64,000 bases of DNA from Miltochrista miniata (GCA_933228765.1 OW121747.1:43270529-43334528), one strand, 5' to 3'. Counted from the first letter of the stretch, positions 31,523 through 42,408 are shown. Notes: generated by a model from the sequence alone, not told the origin. Translations and numbers: made by a program.

Positions 31523-31884
31523 CTTGACCACCCCACATCACCCCACCCCACATCACCACACCCCACCCCACATCACCACACCCCACCCCACATCACCCAA
31601 CCTCACCTCATCTCTTCATCGCACACCACCTGACCTCATCTCATCCATCCCCACCTTACCCCACCCTACCCCACCTCACCTTACTAACTCTACCACACCT
31701 TACCTAACCGCACCCCACCCCAATAACCCAACCCCACCCCACTTCACCCCGCCCATCATTGCCCATCTTAACCCACCTCACCTCACCCCACCCCACTTTA
31801 TTTAACCGCGCCCGACCTCACCACACCCCCTTACCCCACCCCATCCAACCATACCCCACATCACATCACCTAACCTCACCCCAC
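31523..31884. repeat. C-rich, G-poor low-complexity tract
   Basis: About 360 bp of CCCCA/CATCACC-type units, with only a handful of G residues on this strand. The irregular units (CCCCACCCCACATCACCACA, CCTCACC, CCTTACC) suggest an old, degenerate satellite. A 93-codon open frame within it (31,524-31,805) is Pro/His/Thr-rich by composition only. Confidence 0.85.
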
Positions 31885-32149
31885 AAGTGCTAATTGGAGG
31901 AGTGTCAATGATTGGATGGTTTACCCTAGATAAAAATATTATTATTATAAACATACATTCAATAAATTTGAGTGTGATAAATAGTTTTCTTACTTTACTT
32001 TTTTAAATATTATTCTCGCTTACCGAACAAGAAATAAAAGTGAGGCCAAGAAAGCAAATACTTCGTCGAAAAGTGACATCTGCGTAGAATCTCTAGAAGT
32101 TAATACGTGAAAAATGACGATATTATATGTGACAGCACTGACAGCATTC

Positions 32150-32543
32150 AAACAATCAATTCCACTGCTGGACGTAGGCCTCTTCCAATTTACGCCACAA
32201 CAAACGGTTTTGCGCCTTGCGTATCCAGTCCCAGCCGGCGATCTTTTTCAGGTCGTCGGTCCCTCTCCACGTTTGCCGAGTTCCGGTCTCCACCCTAGAA
32301 CCAGTTTTCTCCATCGGCCGTCCGATCTTCTGGACATGTGGCCAGCCCACTGCCTCTTCAATGTATTTACTCTGCGAGCTATGTCGACCACTTTAATTCT
32401 CTGACGGATAGTTTCATTTCGAAATCTATCCCGCAGAGATACCCAAGCATTGCCTGTTCTAAAGGATAGCTCGCTCCGCATTTGATGGCACGGACTAACG
32501 TCCACATCTCGGCACCGAATGTCATAACTGGTAGAATGCACTG
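32150..32543 (-). pseudogene. RTE LINE, 3' part (continuation of 35,441-36,480)
   Basis: The minus-strand translation has AEMWTLVRAIK, RFRNETIRQRIKVVDIARRV, KRQWAGHMSRRSDGRW and DDLKKIAGWDWIRKAQNRLL, ending EEAYVQQWN. These correspond to YGAETWTL...RVVDIARR...WDWIRKAQD in the RTE copy at 13,228-14,345. It is separated from its upstream half by a hAT insertion. Confidence 0.85.
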
Positions 32544-32939
32544 GTTGTACACAGGGCCTGATTTACCCATAAGCTAACTAAGCTGAAGCTTAGGGCGCCA
32601 GGATCAAGGGGGCGCCTGGCGTTGGGCTCGGCGCAGGGCTGTGACCACAGATATGATTTCTGTGGCTGTGACTTACGGTGCTCCCAAAAAGGGGCACACA
32701 AAACATCTAGCAATTTTTAATAGATTGTAACAACTCCTAACAACATGTTTAAAATTGTTAGTTAACATTTTGTTACACCAAAGTACATAATAATATTTGG
32801 TAATTTAGTGAAAATACAAATACCTGCGTTAAAATTAAATTCCTGCGCCCATCTCCCTGGCAGCGTGGTAGTAAATACGACAGCTCCACCCGTGGCGCGT
32901 TCAAGGCACCCAGGAACCAAAGTGAATGGGTGTCTAGCT

Positions 32940-33480
32940 TTTTGACCGGTAGAAGCATAGGTTCTGAATGCAAGGTCATAAACGCTGGAGTACCACATGG
33001 CTAATTGTTGTCCCCCACTCTGTTTCTGCTGCATATCAATGAGATGTTGTCTATTGACGGCATTCACTGTTATGCGGACGACAGTACGGGCGATACTTGT
33101 TACACGGGCCGCACCGGTATCTCTCGGGCTGCAGTGGAAGAAAGCTGTGAACATTGTCAACAACTTGTGTTTGAAATCGAGACAACTCGCAATAGTGTCC
33201 GATTGGGAAAAACAAAATCTTGTTCAATTCCATTGATCAGTTCCGAAGTGATTTGGAGAATAAGGCCAAGCTGGCGTCCAAGCCGCTCGGTGTGCTCAAC
33301 AGGGCGCGGCGGTACTTACTGCGGCGCAAACACTGCATCTGTTTAAGTCGCAAGTGCGGCCGCACATGGAGTACAGCTGCCACTGCTGGGTGGGGGCACC
33401 AGAATATCAGAATGAATTGACTGAATTCTTACGTGCGACTCGATGCAGAGGCGAGCCATGAAGTGGTCAACGATCCCATG
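32940..33480 (+). pseudogene. CR1/Jockey-group LINE fragment inside the hAT
   Basis: It reads LLSPTLFLLHINEMLSIDGI, then HCYADDSTGDTCYTGRTGIS at 33,062-33,121, and after frameshifts LENKAKLASKPLGVLNRARR at 33,253-33,312. It belongs to the same family as 5,083-5,775 and 6,540-7,790. The YADD box is intact but both ends are missing. Confidence 0.8.
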
Positions 33481-33584
33481 CTTGCAGGTGGTGTGGTACC
33501 TCTTCGCGACAGGAGAGACTTTGCCTCGTTGTGCGTGACCACCGGTAGATCTGGTGGGCCGTATGCTTGTCTGCCACTTTGGTG

Positions 33585-33665
33585 GTATAAAAAAGTGTGA
33601 GACTGTGCTGTTGAGACGGTGAAACCGGTCATGGAGGAGTGGCTGGAAAGTCACCATAGCACTAA
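33585..33665 (+). mobile_element. Short R1-group LINE fragment
   Basis: ETVKPVMEEWLESHHST is read at about 33,610-33,660, matching AVKPVMEEWLERRHGS of the copy at 34,046-34,865. Confidence 0.6.
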
Positions 33666-33699
33666 TATTACTGACGATTTAATTAACCCCGCCGAAAAA

Positions 33700-34029
33700 C
33701 GAGAAGTGTTTTAAGTTTGACCTGTGTATCTGTGTATGTGTGTGTCTGTCTGTGACATCGTAGCAGCCCAATAGATAAGCCAATTTTGCGGTTTCCTATG
33801 CTCGAAAGCCAATGTGCCGGGGCCATCTCCAGTACATCGGCTTTCGAACCGTTCTATAGCTATAAATTTTGCATTCATCCCCTTTTGAGCGAAGTACCTA
33901 AATTGCACGATGCCACCGCTGCATAACCACCTAAAACGCGAAGTACCTGAAACTCGAAGTACCTAAATTGCACGATGCCTAAAAACTCAATTTGCCTACA
34001 ATGTACTTTGACAACAATTTTTAATGCCT
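33700..34029. repeat. Lepidopteran repeat fragment and AAGTACCTAAATTGCACGATG units
   Basis: A TGTCTGTCTGTGACATCGTA block is followed by CGAAAGCCAATGTGCCGGGG and GGCTTTCGAACCGTTCTATAG. Then CGAAGTACCTAAATTGCACG occurs twice (33,892 and 33,956). No gene was seen. Confidence 0.55.
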
Positions 34030-34039
34030 AAGAATGGAA

Positions 34040-34045
<6 letters not shown>

Positions 34046-34071
<26 letters not shown>

Positions 34072-34865
34072 ACGTCTGGAAATCCTACATGGATGCTATG
34101 CCGGACTCCTACCGACTAAAACCACACGATGCCCTACAACTGTCTACGGCCGGGAGTCCCGGGTAAGCCCTCGGAAGGATGTCCCAGGGCTCTCGGCAGA
34201 CTTTGGCGAACACTTCAACCTCGCCTATGGGGTTCGGGTGCTATCCCGCGTCTGGGTAGTGTAGTTGGTTCGGGTGTTAACCCGCTACTAGGGGAAGGGG
34301 GGGGGGGTGGATTTGGGTACTGTCCCACCACTATGAAGGGCAAAGAGATATTCGCCATCGTCGTGGCCTGCTTCTTTACGAACGGCGAGCAGCCAGCCCA
34401 CTGTTCTCAGGCCCCCGGTCATGGAGGTCGGTAGTCTTGGGCGTATAGCAGCCTGCGATGACCTCGCCGCCGACTGCGGAACTCGGGAGGGAGGTCCCTT
34501 TCACGGTCCCTCCCCGCCACCTCTTTTTGAAGCATAACTTGCTCGCAAAAAGATGCAGTGGCATCCCACTTGCTTCCGCTAGAGACCATAGCTTTCACCA
34601 TGGTCTCCAGTGTGAGAACGTCGACGCCCAGGCCCACAACGAGGTCTCGGCGCTGTAGCGCCCATTCTGAGCACTCCACCAGAGTATGCAGAGCCGTGTC
34701 CTCGCTGCAGTCACCGCAGTGCTGACACTCGGGTGTTACCTCCCTATGTATGCGCCACAGATACTTACCGAAACACCCGTGTCCGGTAAGCATTTGTGAC
34801 ACCCGATAGGTGAGGCTACCATGACGTCTCTCCAGCCACTCCTCCATGACCGGCTTTACCGCCTC
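34046..34865 (-). mobile_element. 5'-truncated R1-group LINE with 16-bp TSD and poly-A
   Basis: A direct repeat AAGAATGGAAATGCCT lies at 34030-34045 and 34866-34881. The inserted DNA ends on the + strand side with a run of about 25 T, which is the poly-A of a minus-strand insertion. On the minus strand it encodes VKPVMEEWLERRHGSLTYRV, FGKYLWRIHREVTPECQHCG and EDTALHTLVECSEWALQRRD, with the C-x2-C...H-x4-C cluster of R1-group ORF2, then the shared 3' region. Truncation, long target duplication and A-tail are the marks of target-primed reverse transcription. The 160-codon open frame starts in flanking DNA. Confidence 0.9.
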
Positions 34866-34953
34866 AAGAATGGAAATGCCTAAAATGAAGATAGCCAGCA
34901 CATTAAATCATCAGCTAACTTCCTGGGTTATGAAGGGATTTCACTAAGATTCA

Positions 34954-35120
34954 CTGTACACTATAGAACTGTTAACGGGATATTTACCATGTACAGTTTT
35001 ATCGAGTTTCCGATATTTCGGCACTGTTACAAGCGCGATGATCACGGATGAACTGAAATATCGGAAACTCGATAAAACAGTACATGGTATATATCCCGTT
35101 AACAGTTCTATAGTGTATAG
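34954..35120. repeat. 167-bp fold-back with about 63-bp arms
   Basis: The left arm (CTATAGAACTGTTAACGGGA ... ATCGAGTTTCCGATATTTC) is repeated as reverse complement on the right (GAAATATCGGAAACTCGATA ... TAACAGTTCTATAGTG). The loop is CACTGTTACAAGCGCGATGATCACGG-like DNA of about 35 nt. An open frame of 69 codons crosses the right arm by chance. Confidence 0.85.
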
Positions 35121-35440
35121 TAATTACCATGTTAGTTTAAAATCATATAAGATTCACTGGTTCGATTTATCGGAAACTGGGTGTATCGAGGTACTGTTAG
35201 GTACTTTGATGGTATTTTATCTCGCTTTTTACTGGCTGATGCATTAAGTCATAACTTAATAAGAAGTCTCAGAATCGGGTTTTATTTTATTTTCAATTTA
35301 ACAAAAAATAACGATTAGGAACTTAGGATCAGCTTACGTAGTCTCTTTTGTAGGTAGGACTTAAATTAGTTGCAGCTGGGGGCTCATATTCATAGCTAGC
35401 CTAGGGCGCGCGGAACCCTAAATCAGGCCCTGGTTGTACA

Positions 35441-36480
35441 CTTTCGTCTTCAGGGATTACGGTATAAGCGAATGTGAAATCTCGACGCAGTTTTCAGAAC
35501 GCTGCCCAGCCTAACCGCATCCTTCAGGCGATTTCTTTGTCCAGGTTCTTTCTCACCAGTGTACCTGCCCTAGGTAGTAATACTCCTGAACAACCTTTAG
35601 CCTTGATCCGTCGACGTATATTATACGTACATTGAGCAATACCTTGGTTTTTTCCTAGTTCATGCCGAGGCCAGCACGTTGAGACGCTCCTTTTAGGCTG
35701 TGCAGCATTCCTCTTAGCCGTTCCAGCGTCTCCGCTACTATGACGATGTCGTCAGTAAACCTAAGGTGCGATATGCACGCGCTGTTAACGTTCACGCCTT
35801 ACCCTTCCCGTTGGGAAAATACTTTGGTACCCCTGTTCTGGTCGATCGCTGCCTCTACAATACTGGTGTCTAGGTCGCGTCGTATCAGCTTTCGGATTAT
35901 AAAATTTAAATCTCGCTGGTCTGACAAAAACGACAATGTCTACCTCGTTCCATGTGACTTTGTCGGGGCTCCGCCAAGTCCACTCTTTGTGGGGCTTTTC
36001 CTTAGAGAAAGAGTTCATCAAGAATAGCCCCTGAGCTTCCAGAAAATTGACAAGCATATGCTCCCGGTCATTTCTGCGCCCCACACCGAAGGAGCCGATT
36101 TTCATTTCGCCGCGTTTTGTACTCCCACTTTGACATTGAAGTTCCAGTCACAACGCTGAAACAGTAGTGAGTCGTGGCAGTACCATGTAGTGCTTTTGCT
36201 ATGTTCCTCTTACACGGTCTTACCTGCCTACCGAAGATGCCGACGGAAGAATTTCTTCAGTCACCATCCCGAAAGTAAATCGCCTGATGTAAGGGTTAGC
36301 GTGTCCTCCCCCTTTCTTCAGATCTCGCAAAACCCCAGCATGTGCCAGTTAATGCGACCTAGTTCTACCTCAAATTCGGTGAGCCGCTCGTCCAGGCGCA
36401 GCGTTGTCCCATTAAACGTAGCCTGGGTTAGTGTTGAATGGCAGCCTCCTGTAACCCGTAGATTCTTAGCTTTCCCGCCG
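35441..36480 (-). pseudogene. RTE LINE, endonuclease and RT part
   Basis: On the minus strand the endonuclease begins near 36,425 with RLDERLTEFEVELGRINWHM and LGFCEI, then GSFGVGRRNDREHMLVNFLE, LFLMNSFSKEKPHKEWTWRS and PDKVTWNEVDIVVF (36,105-35,930). The RT box RFTDDIVIVAETLERL is at about 35,760-35,715, with Thr in place of Ala. The central RT is deleted between these two parts. It continues beyond the hAT at 32,543-32,150. This is a clear RTE-clade relic. Confidence 0.85.
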
Positions 36481-37218
36481 TCACTTTGACCGCCGTCGTG
36501 ATCTGGAACAGCGGAAGTGCCGGGAACTGGGGGCCGTATGACATTGTGTGTATCATGGGAGGTAGTTTGGCCTCACTGTACCACGCTGGCCAGACGGGTA
36601 GGTATATCGTTTAGTTTCGAATTTTTCTTTTCTGTCCGCCATGACCTCGTAAGTTTATCAGCACTTGCACCAATCGCAGGTGAGCTGGCTTAGACCCCGG
36701 GTTATTTGTAGGGCCCCATCGCACCCCTGACGGCATTATTCACTATAAATAAAAAATCTTTACTCACTTTTGGATTTACTTTCTTAGCCTCGCCTTCTTG
36801 TTCGGTAAGCGCCATCTGCCTTTAGTTTTATAATCTGTGCCTAAAATGGTATCTGAAGAAGTAGGATAATAATGATAGTATGAAATGATAGTCTAATCCA
36901 GTCTTTCCCAAAGTGGGCGATAACGCCCCCTTGTGGGCGCTGCAGGTCTCAAGGGGGGCGGTAAGAGACCCAGAAGAAAATGGGGGCGTTATGCAGAGGC
37001 GGGCGGGCGTTGGGTGATTTGTAACTTTATTTAGCTAAGAGGCCTCTTTAACAACAACTGCAAGAGCTCTCGACTCTCAACAACAACTTGTGAACATCAA
37101 CTAATATGAATTAAAAGATTGCTCAAACTCGGTTCTATATTTCTCTTCGCGTAGTTCATATATCTTTCCTATTTTATTTAATATAGAAAAAATTAATAGT
37201 TATTAGTACTCGTAGATA

Positions 37219-37558
37219 TCTATCATGTTTTAACAAGTTTTTGTTAAATAACCCGAATTGTGCATTCCTGTATCAGTCGGCTGGTTCATTGAATGCTTGT
37301 TCGGACTTGTTGAGTACGATTGAGCGTCGAATGAGATAAACGAGTTTATGCATGTTTGTTTTATTCCTGTCGGTGCGTGCTGCTTAAGTCTATCATGTTT
37401 TAACAAGTTTTTGTTAAATAATCCGAATTGTGCATTCCTGTATCAGTCGGCTGGTTCATTGAATGCTTGTTCGGACTTGTTGAGTACGATTGAGCGTCGA
37501 ATGAGATAAACGAGTTTATGCATGTTTGTTTTATTCCTGTCGGTGCGTGCTGCTTAAG
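37219..37558 (+). repeat. Tandem duplication of a 170-bp segment upstream of the hAT gene
   Basis: 37,219-37,388 and 37,389-37,558 are copies (TCTATCATGTTTTAACAAG ... TGCGTGCTGCTTAAG). The only difference I see is ACCCGAATT vs ATCCGAATT. The duplication is therefore recent. It lies between the 5' terminus and the TATA-like box. Confidence 0.93.
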
Positions 37559-37564
37559 CATTCC

Positions 37565-37574
37565 TATATAAACA
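37565..37574 (+). promoter_or_regulatory. TATA-like box before the hAT transposase
   Basis: CTATATAAAC sits 46 bp before the ATG at 37,620. Its spacing is reasonable for a short 5' leader. There is no experimental support. Confidence 0.4.
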
Positions 37575-37619
37575 ATGTAATATTTATTTTATTTTCATTT
37601 GTGGTCTCGCGCGCAATAG

Positions 37620-39375
37620 ATGAGCAGTACTTACGCCTACTCTACTCGCGAAGTTGAACGTATTTCTCAAAGCAAAACAATGTCGGAAGTAAAAAAGAAG
37701 AGACGGCAATACTCTGCGGAATATATTAAATTCGGATTTATTGAAAATCCCACAAACCGATCGTCGCCTTTGTGTCTTCTATGTCTAAAAACATTTTCGA
37801 ATGAAGCAATGAAGCCTTCAAGGCTGCTAGATCATTTGAATAAAATGCATCCAGATAAGAAAGACAAGAATGTAGCATATTTTCAAGACCTAGAGAAGAA
37901 GCATAATACTCAGCCAAGTGTAGTAAAACTATTTTCGGCGGCTGCTAAGCAAGATGACGACGGACTTCGAGCTTCGTACAATATCTCTTTGTTAATTGCT
38001 CAAAAAGGCAAACCACATAACATCGGAGAAGAGTTAATATTGCCAGCAATAAATGCAGTAATAACTACTGTGCTTCATAAACCGGCCGCAGATATTATCC
38101 GAAAAATTCCTTTGAGTAATAATTCTGTGCAAAGACGAATTGATGAAATGGCTGAAAACATTGAAGAATCATTGTGCGATCACCTGAGGACAAGTCAATT
38201 CTCAATTCAGCTCGATGAGTCCACTTTACCAACTAATGAAGCATTGTTGTTGTCTTACGTGAGGTTTATTAAAGATGAGAAAATATGTGAAGAACTATTA
38301 TTTGCTAGAAATTTAGAGACTGATACAAAAGGTGAAACCATATTCAATACATTGGAAAAGTTTTGCGATGAGAAAGAGATTCCTTTGAAAAATATTATTT
38401 CAGGGTGCCATAAAGGCTTCATAGCGTACTTAAAAAATAAAATTCCAGATGTCCTTGGTGTACATTGCGTTATTCATAGACAACATTTAGTTGCTAGAAA
38501 CTTAAGTGAAAAACTATTTCAATCACTGCAATATGTCATCAAAGCAGTCAATAAAATCCGCAACAGCTCTTTGAATGATAGATTATTTCATCAGCTTTGT
38601 GTTACTAATGACGAGGATTTCAACCGTTTGTTGTTTCATACTGAAGTTCGTTGGCTATCAAGAGGCAATTGTCTGACTCGATTTTACAACCTGTTTGACT
38701 CTGTTATAGAATTCTTGGAAACTAAAGATACAGAATTGCACGACAAGCTCATAACATCAAAGAATGATATAGCTTACATGACAGACCTGTATAAATTGTT
38801 CAACGACATGAATCTCCAACTGCAAGGCGATAAACTAAATTTAATTAAAACAAAAAACGTTGTTGCTGCTTTCGCAGCCAAACTGCTTCTACACAAAAAG
38901 AATCTGGGCAGACGTGAGTTTCACAATTTTCCAAATTTATCAGTATCATGCAGTAACGACGAATTGTTTGCCTACTGCCAACATTTGCAAAACCTCCACA
39001 TTGACTTCACCGAACGATACCAGGACATTTTGAACTTGGAAATACCAGACTGGGTGTTGGATCCTGTTGGATCATGAATTGACAACAAACGAGGAAATAA
39101 AAATCAAGTTCAAAAATGGTTACCAAGAATTTTGGCTTCAAAAACCGATTCCTCAATTGTACCCTGGATGGTGGTCAATCGTTCAACGATTCTTGATAGC
39201 ATTCCCATCGTCATATTTGTGTGAACGTGGATTTAGTGCTGTGACAACACTGCTTGCTAAAAAGAGAAATAGTTTGCTTGTTACCGAACGTGGCGACTTG
39301 CGACTGTTCTTGAGTAAATTGGAACATGATATCAACAAACTTATTAAACAGCATCAGATTCATCCTTCACATTAG
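37620..39375 (+). pseudogene. hAT transposase with BED finger (ZBED5/SCAND3-like), one frameshift
   Basis: The first frame (485 codons, 37,620-39,077) starts MSSTYAYSTREVERISQSKT. A BED-type zinc finger is visible: C52-x2-C55 (PLCLLCLKTF) and H72-x4-H77 (LLDHLNKMH). The RNase H-like core has the first catalytic Asp in FSIQLDEST (D199). The region that should hold the TDGA/second Asp reads IISGCHKGFIAYLKNKIPDV, so a short in-frame deletion seems to have removed that residue. CVIHRQHLVARNLSEKLF and HTEVRWLSRGNCLTRFYNLF follow as in this family. A frameshift near 39,060 separates the C-terminal 100 codons (39,067-39,375), which carry the last catalytic Glu in SSYLCERGFSAV and TERGDLRLFLSKLE, ending HPSH. 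The element is probably unable to transpose by itself. Confidence 0.9.
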
Positions 39376-39411
39376 TTTTTATATAAGAATTGATTATTTT
39401 AGTTATATTTT

Positions 39412-39417
39412 AATAAA
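39412..39417 (+). promoter_or_regulatory. Polyadenylation signal of the hAT gene
   Basis: AATAAA lies 37 bp after the transposase stop. Confidence 0.5.
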
Positions 39418-39620
39418 AGATACTCTGTTTTAATACTATAAAGTTGCGTTTCAATAATCATTGTTATTGGCAGGTGGAGCCCGTAAGAGTTAACTTGAGA
39501 CCTAAGCGCCGTTGTTACCTACTGCGCTTAGGTTTTAAGTTGCGGGTTATAGTAAAAGTATCGTTTAGAATTCTCTGTTAATATACATAACATACATTTT
39601 TTTTTTGCACATCATCACAT

Positions 39621-39755
39621 TTTTTTTTTTTTTTTTTTTTACAAGGAGAGCTCCGCTTACGGACGATCACGATAGCACTGGGAATACTCACTAAAACTCC
39701 TTGACACCGATCTGCCCCTGTGGGGGTGTTCTGGGATCTGACTAATTCACCAGAA
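39621..39755 (-). mobile_element. Short retroposed insertion with 12-bp TSD in the hAT 3' end
   Basis: ACATCATCACAT is directly repeated at 39609-39620 and 39756-39767. The insert begins with about 20 T, so it was inserted in minus orientation with a poly-A tail. It contains CAAGGAGAGCTCCGCTTACG and CCCCTGTGGGGGTGTTCTG. It is either a SINE or a strongly truncated LINE; no coding sequence. Confidence 0.85.
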
Positions 39756-39956
39756 ACATCATCACATATATGTATAGGTCACAATAATTAATTAATTTAA
39801 TTTGAAGTTATAGTGGCTTTTAAATAGGTGAAAAAATGGGGGCGCTAAAAAAATATTTATTCTCAAAGTGGGCAGTAGACAAAATAAGTTTGGGAACCAC
39901 TGCTCTAATCTAATGGATAGATACAACTAGAGTAATGGTTAGGAAGAGTGCATTTT

Positions 39957-40422
39957 GGCTGAGCGCACATTAAAGACACGACTGTCTTAAGACATCAGCA
40001 ACTGTTATTGCGGTGAGGAGGACAAGACGCTAGATCACGACCCCTGAAGGTGTCCTTGTATTCTGACATCCGCGACCGGATGTTCGAAGGCCTGGCGTGA
40101 TTGGAGGTGGGCCCCGTATACTACACGATCTTCGGCTTCAGAGGCAAACTTTAGGCACCTACGGACGTTCGCCCATGCGTGGCAAAAAGCTCGATTTCAG
40201 CTGGAGCTAAACAATCACGAATAACGCGAAGTCGACTGTGCTCGTGATGTATCCCTAGAATTGGACCCGAACGCCAGGACGGCAAGGCTGCCCCAGAAAG
40301 GGGAGAGGGCCGGGATAGTTAATTGTGGTAGTCAACAAAGTGTGTTTGTCTTCGCAGTTTCAAAGGTTTAGTGGAACTGTAGTCTGTCTGGAGTCAATCT
40401 TGTCGTCAATGTGTGCTCAGCC
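39957..40422. mobile_element. TIR MITE, GGCTGAGCGCACATT ends
   Basis: The left end GGCTGAGCGCACATTAAAGA pairs with the right end, whose reverse complement is GGCTGAGCACACATTGACGA. Similarity extends roughly 35 bp. Flanks are TTT and TTA, near to the 3-bp TTA/TAA duplication of PIF/Harbinger elements. The left terminus is like the GGCTGAGCGCAC segment in every array unit (19,904, about 22,454, 24,117 and 25,791). Confidence 0.65.
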
Positions 40423-41439
40423 TTAGAATAAATATATGTTAAAAAAGCGATTATACCCAGGTCTTCACTTTCCCAATTTTTCACATTACCAGATCATCAC
40501 ATTACCGAATATTCACATGCTTATAATCACCTTAGTTTTGGACATAGTTTCGTAGTCGCACCATCGAAATTGATATTGGAGTTCAATGGTTATAAAAAAA
40601 CAACCACAAAGACTAATGCGGGATCTCCGCTCCATATTATCCATATATCCATCTGCATTAGCCTTCTAACCTAACCTATCCAAGTCGGGGTGCGTAGTAT
40701 TCGAGTTGAGAAAGTAGTCATCTGGGAATGTGAAGATCTGGGAATAAGGGTAAAAAAGAACCGAAAATATTCCGTTTAAAGTTATTTTACCTCCGACTGA
40801 CAGCTTGTCTATTGTTTTCTGTGTGTTGGCATTGCAATAAAGTCGCTCTACGGGTGCTAACCTAAGACATTTTACCGATTATTAGTGGAAATTATTACAT
40901 CCAACCTTTGAGGGTTCCGTATTCGACCTTGACAAATCCTAAGGCTATTCGAAGGATTGCAGCGTACGCTTTTGCCGGATTTCATTCGATTGTAATACAT
41001 TATATTACTGTTATAAAATCTGAGGGGCTTTAAGAAAAAAACTATCTAATAAAATATTGTTCTAAAGACCCTATCACTATTTTATGACAAGTTTTTATGA
41101 GGATTAAACTAATTTATTTAGATAAAAAAAGTACATTACTTGTTAAGATTTTTGCAATATTTCTCATTTTCGAAAGCGATTTCGATTGAACAAAGTATTC
41201 CTAATCGTGTTTTGAACCGTTAAAAAAGCAAGCTCTATCTAACAAATAACCTTTATTAGTTTTATCAGATCAAATCAAAGATTATTTCCTAGTACAAAGT
41301 TCACCCCAAGATCAGTCTCTTTCGAATATACAAGCCTTAACACTAAGAGCTTTGTTTTCCATGTCATAATACACTTAACTTTACTAAAACATTGCTCCTG
41401 GTACCTACTGTATGATAGAATTTAAGATTTATTTATTTT
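40423..41439. other. Intergenic DNA, nothing recognised
   Basis: Neither coding nor RNA signals were seen. TCACATTACCGA-type motifs occur around 40,480-40,520 near a GTCTTCACTTTCCCAATTTT segment. Confidence 0.45.
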
Positions 41440-41690
41440 TTACTTAATCCCTTGCAACTTCGTTTAGGTAACATAAGGTGTATGAAAGGACCGGTATTTC
41501 TTCATCAGACTCGTCAAGCAGCGCGTGAAACTGCCCTGTTTGCTAAATCATAAAAGAGCTAAATGATTAAGGCTTTTGTAAAATAATTCAACACTTGCAA
41601 GCCAACACGACAGCTAAGATATACCCTCGCATTCAAAGAAACCCTTGAATTCTAAGTTTAGCGAAAGTGAGATAATAATATGTGACATTA
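41440..41690 (+). repeat. Lepidopteran repeat (CAACTTCGTTTAGGT family)
   Basis: It shares CTTCATCAGACTCGTCAAGC-like, GAAACTGCCCTGTTTGCTAA, CATAAAAGAGCTAAATGATTA and TTTAGCGAAAGTGAGATA with 4,031-4,300. A reverse copy of its first part is at 51,765-51,880. Confidence 0.7.
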
Positions 41691-42408
41691 ATATGTCAGC
41701 AGGTATGGTTGTACCGTCACTATTGTTACCTGTTCCTTGAAAATACATAAATGTTTATAACCTCATAGTAATAAATGTTATACACGTAATTCATTTTGTT
41801 TTATTTTATTAACAGCATTTTTAACAAATATTGTGGGATGCCATCTAACCCAAATTAAGCTAATATAAGCTGGTGCTATGGGATCTAGATAACTGATAAA
41901 CATGGTTATATGTAATTTCTAAATATTTACATCATACATAGGAACACATAAACTCCGAATCGCACAGATTTTCGTTCCGATCCAAGCACCGAACCCTGAT
42001 CCTCAGCATGCCAGTCGATTACAGTACCGAGTGCGACACCGTGGCAGTTCATTGATTGAAGAGAAGACAACAGTGGAACACTATGATGTTCCACATGTCA
42101 AAAATACTGGTAGTTAGGGTGCCATCAGACAGACTGCATCGCAGCGACTGCATGCAGTTGCTGTATTCAACTGCATACAGTTTTTTGCAGTCGAATCTGA
42201 CTTCACGCAGTTGAAGCCAAGCATGTAGGTCAAGAGCTTTAATGTAAGGTTTGACGTCGAATTGGAAGCACAGACGCTTCTCTTATATACCTATTATTAC
42301 GGCACCGCCGTCGCCGGCAGCGATGTAATCGAATTAAATAACTGCAGAGTGCAGCACGGAGGTAGATTGATTCTATGCTATCATTTTGCCATACGGAAGG
42401 TGATTTTT

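Larger units (their letters stand above)
32552..35432. mobile_element. hAT non-autonomous element with nested insertions, 8-bp TSD
   Basis: It begins CAGGGCCTGATTTACCCATA and ends with the reverse complement of CAGGGCCTGATTTAGGGTTC, so 14 terminal bases are shared exactly. GTTGTACA is on both sides (32544-32551 and 35433-35440), giving the 8-bp duplication of hAT elements. It lies inside an RTE LINE that resumes at 35,441. No hAT transposase was seen; instead it holds a CR1-group LINE piece, a 16-bp-TSD R1 LINE and a large palindrome. Confidence 0.88.
36899..39902 (+). mobile_element. hAT transposon, nearly complete
   Basis: The termini are CAGTCTTTCCCAAAGTGGGC and the reverse complement of CAGTGGTTCCCAAACTTATT. 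Flanks are GTCTAATC (36891-36898) and CTCTAATC (39903-39910), an 8-bp duplication with one mismatch. The 3,004-bp element holds a transposase gene, a TATA-like box, a duplicated 170-bp upstream segment, an AATAAA signal, and a short retroposed insertion at 39,621-39,755. Confidence 0.9.

Noticed and set aside
31524..31805. 93-codon Pro/His/Thr-rich open frame
   Set aside because: It is a composition effect of the C-rich tract, which contains few possible stop codons.
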